From Photobacterium profundum SS9 (GTDB lineage: Bacteria; Pseudomonadota; Gammaproteobacteria; Enterobacterales; Vibrionaceae): a stretch of DNA of 64,000 nt. The notes below the pieces were generated by a model, which did no database searches, was not told where the DNA came from, and saw nothing but the letters and a program-made list of their open reading frames with translations. Both the position numbers and the translations under genes were made by a program. The stretch covers positions 2,431,411 to 2,495,410 of the forward strand of contig NC_006370.1 in the NCBI RefSeq assembly GCF_000196255.1. The letters run 5' to 3'. Each line of letters starts with the position of its first letter. Position 1 is the first letter of the stretch. Of this stretch, positions 18,989 to 28,583 are shown one piece after another.

Positions 18989-20131
18989 TCAGATTAAAGA
19001 AACACACGCATTATTTAGCCTTGCGAATGATTCAGAAAAGCCAGTATTTGAAAAATATTCTTCATTGAGGAGCAAACTTTTACTATCAGACCAATTCACC
19101 GCAGAAGACCCTTTGCCATAAGGAATGTCATAGACAATAAAGTGGCGCTCTTGTCGATCAAAAATCATGTTTGCAGACAAACGTCGCGATCTAACCGTTT
19201 CATTTAAATAATATTCAAAGCCTGAGTCACAACTTTTCACAATATAAGAACCTTTATCACTGCGCACAGCAATATAAGGTTTCTGACTATTCTCGTAAAA
19301 CTTTAGCTGCCACAGACCAATAACCTTGTCTATTTGAATACGTGCGATAGGCGCTGGATCTATAGCCAAAACAACCGTTGTATCGACTTGATTAGCAATA
19401 GGGTTATTAACTACATCTAACGGATTCACATCCACGATGGTAGCAATAGCATTAGGTTCTATATCTTGATGATTAAACCATGCGAATACTGCCTGCCAAG
19501 GGGCTTTACCTGCACTTAGCAGCAACACAGCAAGCATAACTGGTACCAATAGCACTAACCCCACTCGCTTAGCGTTGAAGTAGCCTAATGACTTAATTTG
19601 AGAGGCGACTTTTTGTGTCAGTACCGTTGGATCAACCGTGTTATTTCCGGTGGTAGACACGGCATGAGATTGATTATTCACTGCTAACTCTCGCCTTGCT
19701 TCCGCTAATAATTGGGCTAACCTAATGTTCTCTTCTTGAAGTTTACCTACATCATTACTGGCAGTATTTTTCATATTATTAATGTGCATAGAGCTATCAG
19801 CAAAAGCTTGCTGAGCTTCCTTTTGAGCGCTAGCTAATTTCTTAACGAGCGTATCTCTTTCCTCTTTCAGATGCCGGTAATCATTTTGAAGGCGGTGAAT
19901 CTGGCTCAAGTACTTCTCAACAGATTTCGTTTGAACATAATCAGTATTAAACGCTTCTTGTTGTCCCTTTCCTTCACTAACATATTTATAGGCTTCAGAA
20001 ATAAGCTGCATCAATGCTTTAGAGCCACCTTTATCAGGGTGAGAGCGATTAGATAGGTGTTTATAGCGACGTTTTATATCACTTTGAGGGCTATCTTGAT
20101 TTGTACCTAAAATATCATGAAATGAAGTCAT
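18989..20131 (-). CDS. Membrane-anchored J-domain (DnaJ-like) protein with coiled coil
   Basis: A 380-residue protein. Residues 1-55 form a J domain with the HPD tripeptide at 31-33. Residues about 72-155 are a charged, heptad-like coiled coil. A single hydrophobic helix at about 190-207 (VGLVLLVPVMLAVLLLSAG) would anchor it, placing the J domain and coiled coil in the cytoplasm and a C-terminal domain of about 170 residues with two cysteines in the periplasm. It lacks the Gly/Phe and zinc-finger regions of DnaJ. J proteins recruit and stimulate Hsp70. The client is unknown and no Hsp70 gene is adjacent. Confidence 0.8.
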   Translation of the reverse strand: MTSFHDILGTNQDSPQSDIKRRYKHLSNRSHPDKGGSKALMQLISEAYKYVSEGKGQQEAFNTDYVQTKSVEKYLSQIHRLQNDYRHLKEERDTLVKKLASAQKEAQQAFADSSMHINNMKNTASNDVGKLQEENIRLAQLLAEARRELAVNNQSHAVSTTGNNTVDPTVLTQKVASQIKSLGYFNAKRVGLVLLVPVMLAVLLLSAGKAPWQAVFAWFNHQDIEPNAIATIVDVNPLDVVNNPIANQVDTTVVLAIDPAPIARIQIDKVIGLWQLKFYENSQKPYIAVRSDKGSYIVKSCDSGFEYYLNETVRSRRLSANMIFDRQERHFIVYDIPYGKGSSAVNWSDSKSLLLNEEYFSNTGFSESFARLNNACVSLI

Positions 20132-20207
20132 TAACGGATGCTATTCCTGAATGCAATGAGAAACCCAATCACAGTTATTATCTAATAATTTGGCATAACC
20201 AATCATA

Positions 20208-20259
20208 TATACCCAAGTTACCTCAAGATAATCCTGCATCTTGAGGTGACTTGGGTATA
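20208..20259. repeat. Palindromic MITE-like repeat, copy 2 (52 bp)
   Basis: Ends TATACCCAAGTTACCTCAAG and CTTGAGGTGACTTGGGTATA, with a shorter centre than copy 1. It lies 77 bp upstream of the J-domain gene. Confidence 0.85.
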
Positions 20260-20350
20260 AAGCTAACTGTATTTATTGTGATGAAAATAAATGCAATTAT
20301 TTACGCTACGTATAATTATAATATGCGCTTCGTTTTATATATAGGAAAAA

Positions 20351-20479
20351 ATGAAGAATAACCCCACCTGCTCAAAAAACAAACAGAAAGATTTCTATCC
20401 CTACATTGGGGTTATATATCGGCTAAGGAAAAGCAAACTTTATAACATTGAGCTTATTTTTAATAAAAAAATGACGTAA
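20351..20479 (+). CDS. Possible small ORF, 42 residues
   Basis: An ATG with an AGGAAAA sequence 5 nt upstream opens a lysine-rich 42-codon frame (MKNNPTCSKNKQK...). No family is recognised. It sits in the otherwise empty 440-bp region between the J-domain and AraC-type genes and could be chance. Confidence 0.2.
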   Translation: MKNNPTCSKNKQKDFYPYIGVIYRLRKSKLYNIELIFNKKMT

Positions 20480-20572
20480 GAGGTATGATATTGAAAGATA
20501 ATTCTACGTTATATGAAGATTAAATATCTATTGAATAATGATAATGAATGAAACGGTATCATTGCAATACCG

Positions 20573-21274
20573 TTAATTCACATCATGTTTTTTTAATCTA
20601 AATTCGCCCGGAGAACAACCAATGTGTTTTTTAAATACACGAGAGAAATAGGAAACATCTTTAAAACCCGCAGACGTTGCGACCGAAGATATTTTCTCTC
20701 GATCAGAGATTAACAAACCACAAGCTAAATCCAATCGTTTTTTAATGATGTACTGTTTAAGGGTTACACCCATGACATTATGAAATAAACGTGAAAAATA
20801 GGTCGGTGAATATTGACAGGCATTAGCAAGATCTTCTTCACGCAAAGGCGCACTTATATTTTGATCGATGATGATCAAAGCAGGTTTAATGGATAATTCA
20901 CGCTGTTCATATGCACCACTTTCAACATTGACAGTATGGGTATGAAGACGGGTAAAACACTCATCTAATTGTTGCCGATTTGAATTTACGCTGATGACAT
21001 CATCACCACCAGCACGTAACACATTCAGTGCTAAATCTGCATCAAGTTCATGGTATACAATAACGACTTTCGTTGCTGCATGGCGTTGTTTAACAGCTCT
21101 TAGTAATTCAAACCCTTCTGAACTAGAGTTTTTTACTTCAAGGAAGATCAACTCATGCCCTGTCATTGTCGACAGAAGTTCAAAAGGAGAGACATCAACA
21201 ACGTTATGAAAATGCTTTAGATTTTCTTTCGCTTCAATGTGTTTATTATGATGATTGCAGCTAACCCAAATCAC
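20573..21274 (-). CDS. AraC-family regulator with degenerate receiver-like N-terminal domain
   Basis: A 233-residue protein. Residues about 125-230 form an AraC-type double helix-turn-helix (REEDLANACQYSPTYFSRLFHNVMG, then SSVATSAGFKDVSYFSRVFKKHIGCSPGEFR). Residues 1-115 resemble a CheY-like receiver fold (GHELIFLEVKNSSSEGFELLRAVKQRHAATKVVIVY), but the phospho-acceptor aspartate position reads as Glu or Lys. It may therefore act without phosphorylation. The start is GTG at 21274 with GGTGG upstream. No histidine kinase is nearby and the target is unknown. Confidence 0.75.
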   Translation of the reverse strand: MIWVSCNHHNKHIEAKENLKHFHNVVDVSPFELLSTMTGHELIFLEVKNSSSEGFELLRAVKQRHAATKVVIVYHELDADLALNVLRAGGDDVISVNSNRQQLDECFTRLHTHTVNVESGAYEQRELSIKPALIIIDQNISAPLREEDLANACQYSPTYFSRLFHNVMGVTLKQYIIKKRLDLACGLLISDREKISSVATSAGFKDVSYFSRVFKKHIGCSPGEFRLKKHDVN

Positions 21275-21746
21275 ATTTCCACCTTATTGCTAGGGTTATA
21301 ACGTCATGTATTTCAGCTCAAACTTAGAGCATAAACATGCCAAATTATACATAACGACTCATATATAAATGACTTATGAATACGCTTTGTACCGACGCTC
21401 CCTGTCAATGATGTATAAATATTGATACAAATCTATCGCTATATTTTTTCTTATTTATAAATAATTAACGCTTAAATAATCAAATAAATCCAGTTTTATA
21501 ACCTTGTCTCATTTCTAAAAAGTAATTATTTAAATTTCTGCTATTGATTAAATTACCAACTAATTTCAACATTAAATTAGTTAAAACACGTGCCTTTGAT
21601 ATTCAAAAATAGAATATCAATGCTTACTATTATTCCTAAAGCATCTATTTGTTTTTTTTCGCGTATACAAGGAAATTAAATTTATAACGACAAAATAATG
21701 ATATTGGCTACTTTCATAAGATAGTAAACTTCATGCTTATAACAAG

Positions 21747-21804
21747 TATACCCAAGCCACCTCAAGATGCAGGATTCAGAGCATCTTGAGGTAACTTGGG
21801 TATA
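21747..21804. repeat. Palindromic MITE-like repeat, copy 3 (58 bp)
   Basis: Starts TATACCCAAGCCACCTCAAG and ends CTTGAGGTAACTTGGGTATA. It lies in the 630-bp region between the AraC-type gene and the glycine riboswitch. The rest of 21275-21904 is AT-rich and shows no gene. Confidence 0.85.
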
Positions 21805-21904
21805 TGTGTATTAATCTTACATCGCATTTTTTTGATTATTTACGCCATTTTTTTGCAGACAATCACATTTTTATCAATTAATATTGCGGCTGAAAAATTG
21901 AGTT

Positions 21905-22200
21905 CCGATGAAGATAGCAGGAGAGTGGCATATTATTCGCTAGCAGAATCATTCTGATACGAGTATAAGCCCGCCGAAGAAGTAAGCGTTCTTAAACCGT
22001 TTGTTACTGTTCAAACACAAGACGTTAATCTTTCAGGCACTGGATTACATACCTTTTAACAAGGTATCCGGTATGGACTGTTATTGGAGGAGCCTCTGGA
22101 GAGACCCGTTAAATCGGGCGCCGAAGGAGCAAGCTTTCCTTTTTGCTGTTTTAACATGCATGGAAAGTGAAACTCTCAGGCAAAAGGACAGAGGAGATAA
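21905..22200 (+). promoter_or_regulatory. Tandem glycine riboswitch (two aptamers)
   Basis: Aptamer 1 spans about 21915-22045 with the conserved elements GGAGAG, GCCGAAGAAG and CTTTCAGGCA. Aptamer 2 has closing stem CCTCTG (22093-22098) with CAGAGG (22189-22194), and between them GGAGAGACCCG, GCGCCGAAGGAGCAAG and AAACTCTCAGGCAAAAGGACAG. These are the signature sequences of the gcvT-type glycine aptamer, arranged in tandem as in Vibrio cholerae VC1422. It is followed by a Na+/amino-acid symporter, so glycine-responsive control of uptake is inferred. A stem CAGAAAC/GTTTCTG downstream may belong to the expression platform. Confidence 0.93.
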
Positions 22201-22283
22201 GATCAACAGCCCAGAAACTATTTCTGTACACACTTGTTTCTGTTGTTCTATGTCTCTTCCTTTGAAGTTTAAAAGGAGGAATA

Positions 22284-23675
22284 ATGAATCCGCTACATGA
22301 TACGCTACAAAATACACTTCAAGTTATTGATAACCTTGTTTGGGGACCGCCACTACTAATCTTATTAGTCGGTACTGGTCTTTACCTAACAATACGTCTT
22401 GGTTTTATCCAAATTCGTTACTTACCTCTTGCGCTAAGCTATGTATTTACAAGTAAACATCGTACGAAAGGTGATGGCGATATCTCTAGCTTTGCCGCAC
22501 TCTGCACTGCCCTTTCTGCCACTATTGGTACTGGTAATATAGTTGGCGTAGCGACAGCAATCAAAATGGGAGGGCCCGGCGCACTATTCTGGATGTGGCT
22601 AGCAGCCCTATTTGGTATGGCGACCAAATATGCAGAATGCCTGTTGGCTGTGAAATATCGCGAGCAAGATGCTAACGGTCAAATGATCGGTGGCCCAATG
22701 TATTACCTAGAAAAAGGCGTCGGCAGTAAAACACTGGCTAAACTTTTTGCCTTTTTCGCCCTCGGTGTTGCGTGTTTTGGTATTGGTACATTCCCACAAG
22801 CTAATGCGATTGTTGATGCTGCTTACCTTTCTTTTGAAGTACCCAAAGAATACACCATTGTAATTTTAACGTTGCTAGTAGCAACGGTAACGCTTGGTGG
22901 AATAAAATCGATTGCGAGTGTAGCCAGTAAGATTGTACCTGTAATGGCCGGCTTCTATATTTTGGCTTGCCTACTGGTATTAACGACTCAAATGCACGCT
23001 CTACCTGAAGCCGTCGCTTTAGTGATTAGCTCGGCATTTACTGGTCATGCTGCAGCAGGTGGTTTTACCGGTGCAGGTATCATGCTTGCGATACAATCTG
23101 GTATTGCTCGCGGTGTATTTTCAAATGAATCGGGTCTTGGTAGTGCACCTATTGCAGCCGCGGCTGCGAAAACAGATTCATGTGTTCGTCAGGGGTTAAC
23201 ATCAATGACGGGCACATTTTTTGATACAATCATTATATGTACCATGACAGGGCTTACACTTATTGTTACGGGTGCATGGCAGAGTGAGTATGCTGGTGCA
23301 GCAATGACAACCTATGCGTTTGCTTCTGGTTTAGATTCATCGTATTGGGGGCCGCTAATGGTATCGATAGGGCTGATGTTCTTCGCGTTTACCACCATCA
23401 TTGGTTGGAACTATTATGGCGAACGCTGCATTACTTACCTTTTTGGTGTTAAAGCAATTCTACCTTATAAAATTGTCTTTTTGGTATTAGTGGCAAGTGG
23501 CGCGTTCTTAAAGCTGGATATGATTTGGCTAATTGCAGATATTGTAAATGGCTTGATGGCTGTACCTAACTTGATTGGTTTAGTCTTGTTACGTGGTGTT
23601 GTTATTTCAGAAAGTAATATTTACTTTGAGCAGCTAAAAGCACTAACCGCCAAAAAAACACAACGCGCCTTATAA
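22284..23675 (+). CDS. Na+:glycine/alanine symporter (AGCS family)
   Basis: A 463-residue membrane protein of the alanine-or-glycine:cation symporter family. Typical blocks are LCTALSATIGTGNIVGVATAI, GGPGALFWMW, GGPMYYLEKG and SNESGLGSAPIAAAAAKT. The AAGGAGG ribosome site is strong. The upstream tandem glycine riboswitch indicates glycine as the main regulated substrate, with sodium as the expected coupling ion in a marine organism. Confidence 0.93.
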   Translation: MNPLHDTLQNTLQVIDNLVWGPPLLILLVGTGLYLTIRLGFIQIRYLPLALSYVFTSKHRTKGDGDISSFAALCTALSATIGTGNIVGVATAIKMGGPGALFWMWLAALFGMATKYAECLLAVKYREQDANGQMIGGPMYYLEKGVGSKTLAKLFAFFALGVACFGIGTFPQANAIVDAAYLSFEVPKEYTIVILTLLVATVTLGGIKSIASVASKIVPVMAGFYILACLLVLTTQMHALPEAVALVISSAFTGHAAAGGFTGAGIMLAIQSGIARGVFSNESGLGSAPIAAAAAKTDSCVRQGLTSMTGTFFDTIIICTMTGLTLIVTGAWQSEYAGAAMTTYAFASGLDSSYWGPLMVSIGLMFFAFTTIIGWNYYGERCITYLFGVKAILPYKIVFLVLVASGAFLKLDMIWLIADIVNGLMAVPNLIGLVLLRGVVISESNIYFEQLKALTAKKTQRAL

Positions 23676-23688
23676 CATTACGCATTAT

Positions 23689-23754
23689 CATGAAGGTAAG
23701 CCGAGAGATTTTCTTGTACTCACCCGTTCGAAGTTCTTGTGCTTCACCTTCATG
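23689..23754 (+). terminator. Possible hairpin after the symporter gene
   Basis: Inverted repeat CATGAAGGT (23689-23697) and ACCTTCATG (23746-23754) with a long loop and no T-run. Weak candidate. Confidence 0.3.
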
Positions 23755-23773
23755 TTAATCGCTAATAGCTAAT

Positions 23774-24184
23774 TTATTCCAAATAGCGCGTCAGCTGTTG
23801 GTATAAATCAAAGCTACTGTCTTCTAACCAGCAATCTGTCATTAGCTCATCTTTCATTTGAAATAGCACCATTCCTGTCATTTTCACACTCTGGTTCTTT
23901 CCCGGTATTTTAATCCAACCACCATGATATGTGGCTTCACACTGGTACAGTGCCACCGTTTTATGTTCTTCAGTAATAATTTGTGTAATCGTGAAGCGGA
24001 CATTATTGAAACGTTGCTGCCAAATATTGACAAAGGAAAGATAATCTTCATGTGTCAGTGAAAAGCTTCGTCCTCCTGAAGTATAAAAATTAAAAGGATT
24101 TGTCGCACATTCAGCCAGCAACTGAGCGTTTCCCTTCCCCCATACTTCATGAAACCAAGCTTTTATCCATTCTTCTTTATTCAT
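23774..24184 (-). CDS. NTF2-like/SnoaL-fold protein
   Basis: A 136-residue protein. The pattern WFHEVWGKGNAQLLAECATNPFNFYTSGG followed by beta-rich segments with paired tryptophans fits the SnoaL/NTF2-like cone fold used by small cyclases, isomerases and ligand-binding proteins. No catalytic residues can be assigned. It stands alone between converging and diverging genes. Confidence 0.65.
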   Translation of the reverse strand: MNKEEWIKAWFHEVWGKGNAQLLAECATNPFNFYTSGGRSFSLTHEDYLSFVNIWQQRFNNVRFTITQIITEEHKTVALYQCEATYHGGWIKIPGKNQSVKMTGMVLFQMKDELMTDCWLEDSSFDLYQQLTRYLE

Positions 24185-24496
24185 CTACAGCCTCCAATGC
24201 AAAAATCTCGAAGTGCCCTCCCCTCACGAAAAAATAAGCGAGGTTTATTGCATTTTTATATGTTAATAATTTGTCTTACTAACACCATTACAAGATTAGA
24301 CTCAAAATCACAAAAATGCTGCAAGGTTGCTCATAAGTTTCATCAGAGGTTAATACGGAATAGAAAACTTAATGCAGGAGGGTTAGAGGCGGGCTACCAT
24401 CATCACTTATACGTAAACATCCAATGATGATGGTCAATTATTACACTTACTTAGATAAAATAAGCATCGTTCCGAATATCGTTCGGTAATAACGTT
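24185..24496. other. Intergenic region without recognised features
   Basis: AT-rich 312-bp region between two minus-strand genes. No convincing ORF, hairpin or repeat was seen; it probably contains the promoter of the NTF2-like gene. Confidence 0.3.
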
Positions 24497-25150
24497 TTAC
24501 AGCGATAATTGTGAGAAAACGGATTGGTAATGCGTAAAGTTAGGTATCTGAGTATGGTGTTTAACACCTGTACCCACCGCTACAAAATCATACCCGAGCT
24601 CTTGGGTGGCATTTTTATTCCATTCACCATCGCCAAAAAACACACGGCGATCAAATGTTTCACCAGTATCTTGCTTTGCTCGAAACGCAGCAAGTGCCAT
24701 AATTTCGGTACGGCTCGTGGCATCAGAAGATGATGTAAATGTAATATTTGATGTATCAATGCCAACTGCTTGTAATTTCAATTTAGCCGCAGACTCCCAA
24801 GCCCCCGTCGCAATCGCAATATGTGTATCTTCACGATCTTGCATTTGATCAATAAACTTCTTTGCACCTTTAATTTCATGCATTTCTGACGGATTGTTAT
24901 TTAAGTATTCACGAATACGTTCTAAATAACGGGCTTCAACTTTACGATGAATAATCGAACGACTTTCACTGATATTATTCTTTAATAATATTTCATCAAT
25001 AATGCCAGAATCAGTGACTTTCTGATATTGGCTCCAATTACCATCAGTAGAGATACCCAGAACATCTTCAATTGCCAGCGTTAAACAATGTTGATCAATT
25101 TCATCAGAATCAACCAAAGTGCCATCTATATCTAAAAGAAATAAGTTCAT
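24497..25150 (-). CDS. HAD-superfamily phosphatase
   Basis: A 217-residue hydrolase with motif I DIDGTLVDS (nucleophile D7, acid D9), motif II in IAIATGAWESAAK, and motif IV GDGEWNKNA near residue 172. The cap is helical, as in the phosphoglycolate phosphatase/beta-phosphoglucomutase group. The substrate is unknown. Motif IV is slightly atypical: GDGEWN in place of the usual GDsxxD. Confidence 0.82.
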   Translation of the reverse strand: MNLFLLDIDGTLVDSDEIDQHCLTLAIEDVLGISTDGNWSQYQKVTDSGIIDEILLKNNISESRSIIHRKVEARYLERIREYLNNNPSEMHEIKGAKKFIDQMQDREDTHIAIATGAWESAAKLKLQAVGIDTSNITFTSSSDATSRTEIMALAAFRAKQDTGETFDRRVFFGDGEWNKNATQELGYDFVAVGTGVKHHTQIPNFTHYQSVFSQLSL

Positions 25151-25529
25151 TTTCTCTACCTTTATTGTTTTGTCTAATGGTATAGCGGGGACAGCATGCG
25201 CTTGTAAATAAAATGTTGCAAGTTAAGAATTGATACAATCTGTGTATTCTCATAAAATGATCAACCCCTGTTTAGTCAAATGCTTACTGTTAACAAATAG
25301 CGTTCTTCTGGTCTAATAAAATGAAATCCATTACACAAACTACGTGATCATGTGAACAATTTGGAAATACAACGTTGCTAGATCGCATATTCCATTCCAA
25401 ACTTATGAACTGATATCCCTACTAGCTCGTATTAATGTTTGAATCACAGAGCGTTAAAGTAACATTAGAAAAAATAGAAAATCACAATAAATATTATTAG
25501 ATAAGTAATGTCGTTAAAAAGGATAACCC
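25151..25529. other. Divergent promoter region
   Basis: 379 bp between the HAD gene (minus) and the HiPIP gene (plus). Promoters for both should lie here. No palindrome or ORF stands out. Confidence 0.3.
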
Positions 25530-25838
25530 ATGAAGAATCACCCTACACGTAGACGTTTTCTAAAACTTGGACTTGGTAGCGTAATCGGTGTCACCCTTGG
25601 TGGTACGGATTTAATCAAACCAGCACATGCAGCAGATATTCCTCACCTCGCTGAAGATGATCCACAAGCCGCTGCATTAAAATATGTTCATCAATCGCCA
25701 GACGACAGTAAGCTTTGTTCTGGCTGTTTACTGATTCAAGGTACTGACGGCGATGAATGGCGCCCTTGTGGTGTATTCCCTGGCAAGCTAGTTTCAGCTA
25801 CAGGCTGGTGTTCTGCGTTTGCACCTAAACCTGCGTAG
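25530..25838 (+). CDS. High-potential iron-sulfur protein (HiPIP)
   Basis: A 102-residue protein with a Tat signal peptide (TRRRFLKLGLG, cleavage likely after AHA at 34). The mature domain has the four HiPIP cysteines at positions 63, 66, 80 and 94 (CSGC, RPCG, GWCSAF) that bind one [4Fe-4S]2+/3+ cluster. HiPIPs are periplasmic one-electron carriers. The Tat signal fits export of the folded cluster protein. It stands as a single gene, so its redox partners are unknown. Confidence 0.92.
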   Translation: MKNHPTRRRFLKLGLGSVIGVTLGGTDLIKPAHAADIPHLAEDDPQAAALKYVHQSPDDSKLCSGCLLIQGTDGDEWRPCGVFPGKLVSATGWCSAFAPKPA

Positions 25839-25915
25839 CGATAGTTAATCACCCAAATAAGAAAGCCGATAGCCTATTTCTAATAAAAAGCTATCGCTTC
25901 ATTCTATATTCACTT

Positions 25916-27268
25916 CTAGCGGAAACAATGTTCTGCCCAGCGTGCTAAACCTGCAGTTACAGAACCAAAATAGCTGCCACTAACAACGGGGACATTGGGT
26001 AATTGTTGCTCAATACAAGCACGTAATATAGGTGAACGCGCTGTACCGCCAGTCATATAGATTAGATCTGGCTTTTTACCCGATTGGCTTACGGCTTCTG
26101 TCACCAATTCACTCATCTTAGCTTTTGGCGTTTCAATGGCTTCTGCCATCTGACTTTGAGAAATAGAGACTTCTAGTAGCTCAGATAAAATATGCATTTT
26201 TACCTGACTGCTTTTTGCTTCAGATAAGGCAATCTTACTTTCTTCTGCTTTTCTTACGATATGGTAGCCTAGTGTATCGTGATAAGCATGAATCAGGCGT
26301 TTCAGTTTTTCAGGTTCTGATGCATCACGTCGAAGTTGATCTAACGTACGTATATTTGCAGAGCTATAGAAATCTGTTTGGGCGATAACGTTATTAATGG
26401 CAATAGGGTTCCAAAATTGGCTAATCGGCATATCTATACCGCGTAACGTTTTACTGCCTAATCCAAATAATGGCATTAATTGATTAAAGGCTAAATGGAT
26501 ATCCAAATCATTGCCACCAACACGTTGACCACTGTGTGCAAGTAAACTAGCAGTACGGTCAGCTTTACCGCACCAATCTGGACCCATCTCGATCAATGAA
26601 CAGTCCGTTGTACCACCACCGATATCAACCACCAGCACAGTTTTATTTTCCGTTAGCGTACTTTCAAACTCTAAACCTGCGGCGACAGGTTCAAATTGAA
26701 ATTCAATATTATTGAATCCAGCCCGTTTTGCCGCTTGCGTTAAAATAGATTCTGCTTGCTCATTGGCTCGTTCGCCGCCAGTACCCTGAAAATTCACAGG
26801 ACGCCCAATAACGGTATCTGTAATTATTTGCTGAGTTGCCTCTTCAGCTTTGGTTTTAATGTTAGTCATCATGGCGCAGACAAGATCTTCAAAAAAGCTT
26901 ATCTGTACATCACGTAGCCCATTAGCACCAAGAAAAGATTTGGGAGATTTTACGTAATACACTTCTTCAGGATCTTCAAGATACAAATCCAATGCTGCCT
27001 GACCGAACTGTAAATCCCCTTTTTCAACACGAATATCTTCTTCGCGGTTCATTGCAATGGCGCGACGAAGTACTTGCTCACCGACAGTGTTAAGCGGAGA
27101 TATACCCATGTGACGGTATAAGTGCTCACTAACGGCTTCACGAGTTGGTGCACATAAAGTAGATGGTATGTACTGATTGCCATTTTCTAACGGCAACATA
27201 CGTGGCTTCCCTTGCTCCATCATTGCAACTGAGCAATTCGCTGTCCCGTAATCAAATCCGATGTACAT
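25916..27268 (-). CDS. yegD: Hsp70-family protein YegD
   Basis: A 450-residue actin/Hsp70-like ATPase, the same length as E. coli YegD. Phosphate 1 motif GFDYGTANCSVA, phosphate 2 VVDIGGGTTDCSL and adenosine motif MTGGTARSPIL are present. It has only the nucleotide-binding domain with a short C-terminus; there is no DnaK-type substrate-binding domain. Its cellular role is unclear. The membrane J-domain protein at 18989-20131 is not adjacent, and any link between them is speculative. Confidence 0.9.
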   Translation of the reverse strand: MYIGFDYGTANCSVAMMEQGKPRMLPLENGNQYIPSTLCAPTREAVSEHLYRHMGISPLNTVGEQVLRRAIAMNREEDIRVEKGDLQFGQAALDLYLEDPEEVYYVKSPKSFLGANGLRDVQISFFEDLVCAMMTNIKTKAEEATQQIITDTVIGRPVNFQGTGGERANEQAESILTQAAKRAGFNNIEFQFEPVAAGLEFESTLTENKTVLVVDIGGGTTDCSLIEMGPDWCGKADRTASLLAHSGQRVGGNDLDIHLAFNQLMPLFGLGSKTLRGIDMPISQFWNPIAINNVIAQTDFYSSANIRTLDQLRRDASEPEKLKRLIHAYHDTLGYHIVRKAEESKIALSEAKSSQVKMHILSELLEVSISQSQMAEAIETPKAKMSELVTEAVSQSGKKPDLIYMTGGTARSPILRACIEQQLPNVPVVSGSYFGSVTAGLARWAEHCFR

Positions 27269-27444
27269 CCCGAGTCTCCACTTAGAAAAAGGTCGGCGAT
27301 TTTATACTGATTTACCTATAATACCAAGAGACTTTGACTGAATATCTCTACGAGATAATGCTCAAATTTGATTTAAAATCAGTTATTTTTTGCATGAACA
27401 GGCATAATATTCCCTTCATAAATAACCAGACAGACAGATTAACT

Positions 27445-28068
27445 ATGAAACAGTATTTAAAACCCGCTTTAGCTTTACTATTTACCATGGTCGCTTTAGT
27501 GGGTTGCAACGACACTAACAGCCCTAAAGAAGGTGATAAGTACACGCAAATATCAACGCCGATCTCCGATATGCCGATGGTTGTCGAAGTATTTTCTCTT
27601 TCATGCGGGCATTGCCGTAGCATGGAAACCATGTTGCCAGAGATAAAGAAAATGGCAGGCGTAAATATAGATAAAGTACATGTGACGTTTAATGAAAGCG
27701 CACAGCTCGCAGCTTATATTTTTTATACCGCCTCTATTCAGACAGATGGTAAGCCTAGTGATAAGCTGATGGAACAATTATTCGCTTACACGCAAGACAC
27801 ACCAGAAGCGGCAACCGAAGCAGAAAAGAAAGTAATCTTAGAAGAAATCTTTACGTCAAATAATCTGCTTAGTCCTTATGGCTTAAGTGAAGAGCAACAC
27901 AAACAAGTGTATAAAAAAATGACGGAAGCTGAGTCTATCGTTGCAAACTCACAATTATCGTCTGTACCAGCGTTTATTGTGAATGGTAAATACATGGTAC
28001 AAAGCGATGCACACCAAAGTTTGGATGATATGGCAAATACCATCAAGTACCTAACAACGCTAAACTAA
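27445..28068 (+). CDS. DsbA-like thiol:disulfide oxidoreductase lipoprotein
   Basis: A 207-residue protein starting MKQYLKPALAL, with lipobox MVALVGC (lipidated Cys21). The thioredoxin-fold active site CGHC is at residues 54-57 (SLSCGHCRSME) and a cis-proline loop SVPAF lies near residue 176. I chose the ATG at 27445 because the longer frame from 27334 places residues before a proper signal peptide. It probably acts on periplasmic thiols while anchored in a membrane. It precedes a strong terminator and is monocistronic. Confidence 0.85.
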   Translation: MKQYLKPALALLFTMVALVGCNDTNSPKEGDKYTQISTPISDMPMVVEVFSLSCGHCRSMETMLPEIKKMAGVNIDKVHVTFNESAQLAAYIFYTASIQTDGKPSDKLMEQLFAYTQDTPEAATEAEKKVILEEIFTSNNLLSPYGLSEEQHKQVYKKMTEAESIVANSQLSSVPAFIVNGKYMVQSDAHQSLDDMANTIKYLTTLN

Positions 28069-28081
28069 TACTGTTATACCT

Positions 28082-28109
28082 AAGCCAGCATATTGATGCT
28101 GGCTTTTTT
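28082..28109 (+). terminator. Rho-independent terminator
   Basis: Perfect 9-bp stem AGCCAGCAT/ATGCTGGCT with a 4-nt loop and TTTTTT tail, 15 bp after the DsbA-like gene. Confidence 0.92.
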
Positions 28110-28583
28110 ACACCTATCAAATTTGAAAAAGAACGTTTAATCGCCTTATCACTCCTCATTCATATACTGCTTTATACCCTACAAAACCAGCCAGCATAAA
28201 TTTAACAACTTAATGCACTTTAGGTACGTTACAAAAACGCAACCACTACACAGTAAACACGAGAGAGCTACATCACACTAACTTCACTAGTGATTTAATC
28301 ATCAATAAATTCAACTTAAGCCTTTATTTTCAAATGATTATTTTTATATTTTCATCTAAATGATTCTTTAAATTTAGAAGAATTAATAACTATAAAACAA
28401 AGCGCATAACAGACTTAACTTGTTGAATCTCTTTCAATTAATTTTTTCTAAAACTCATGAAACCTAAAACTTACATTTTCTTTACAAGATTTTACTTACG
28501 CGTGTTGTTTTTTACGCTTTAAATAGTTTTACGCATTTGGAGTAAATGCCGTAACAACATGAATATTTAAAGGAATTATAATA
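28110..28583. other. Long AT-rich leader/promoter region of the first porin
   Basis: 474 bp without an ORF. Long upstream regions are usual for osmoregulated or ToxR-regulated porins, but I could not assign OmpR or ToxR sites by eye. Confidence 0.35.
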
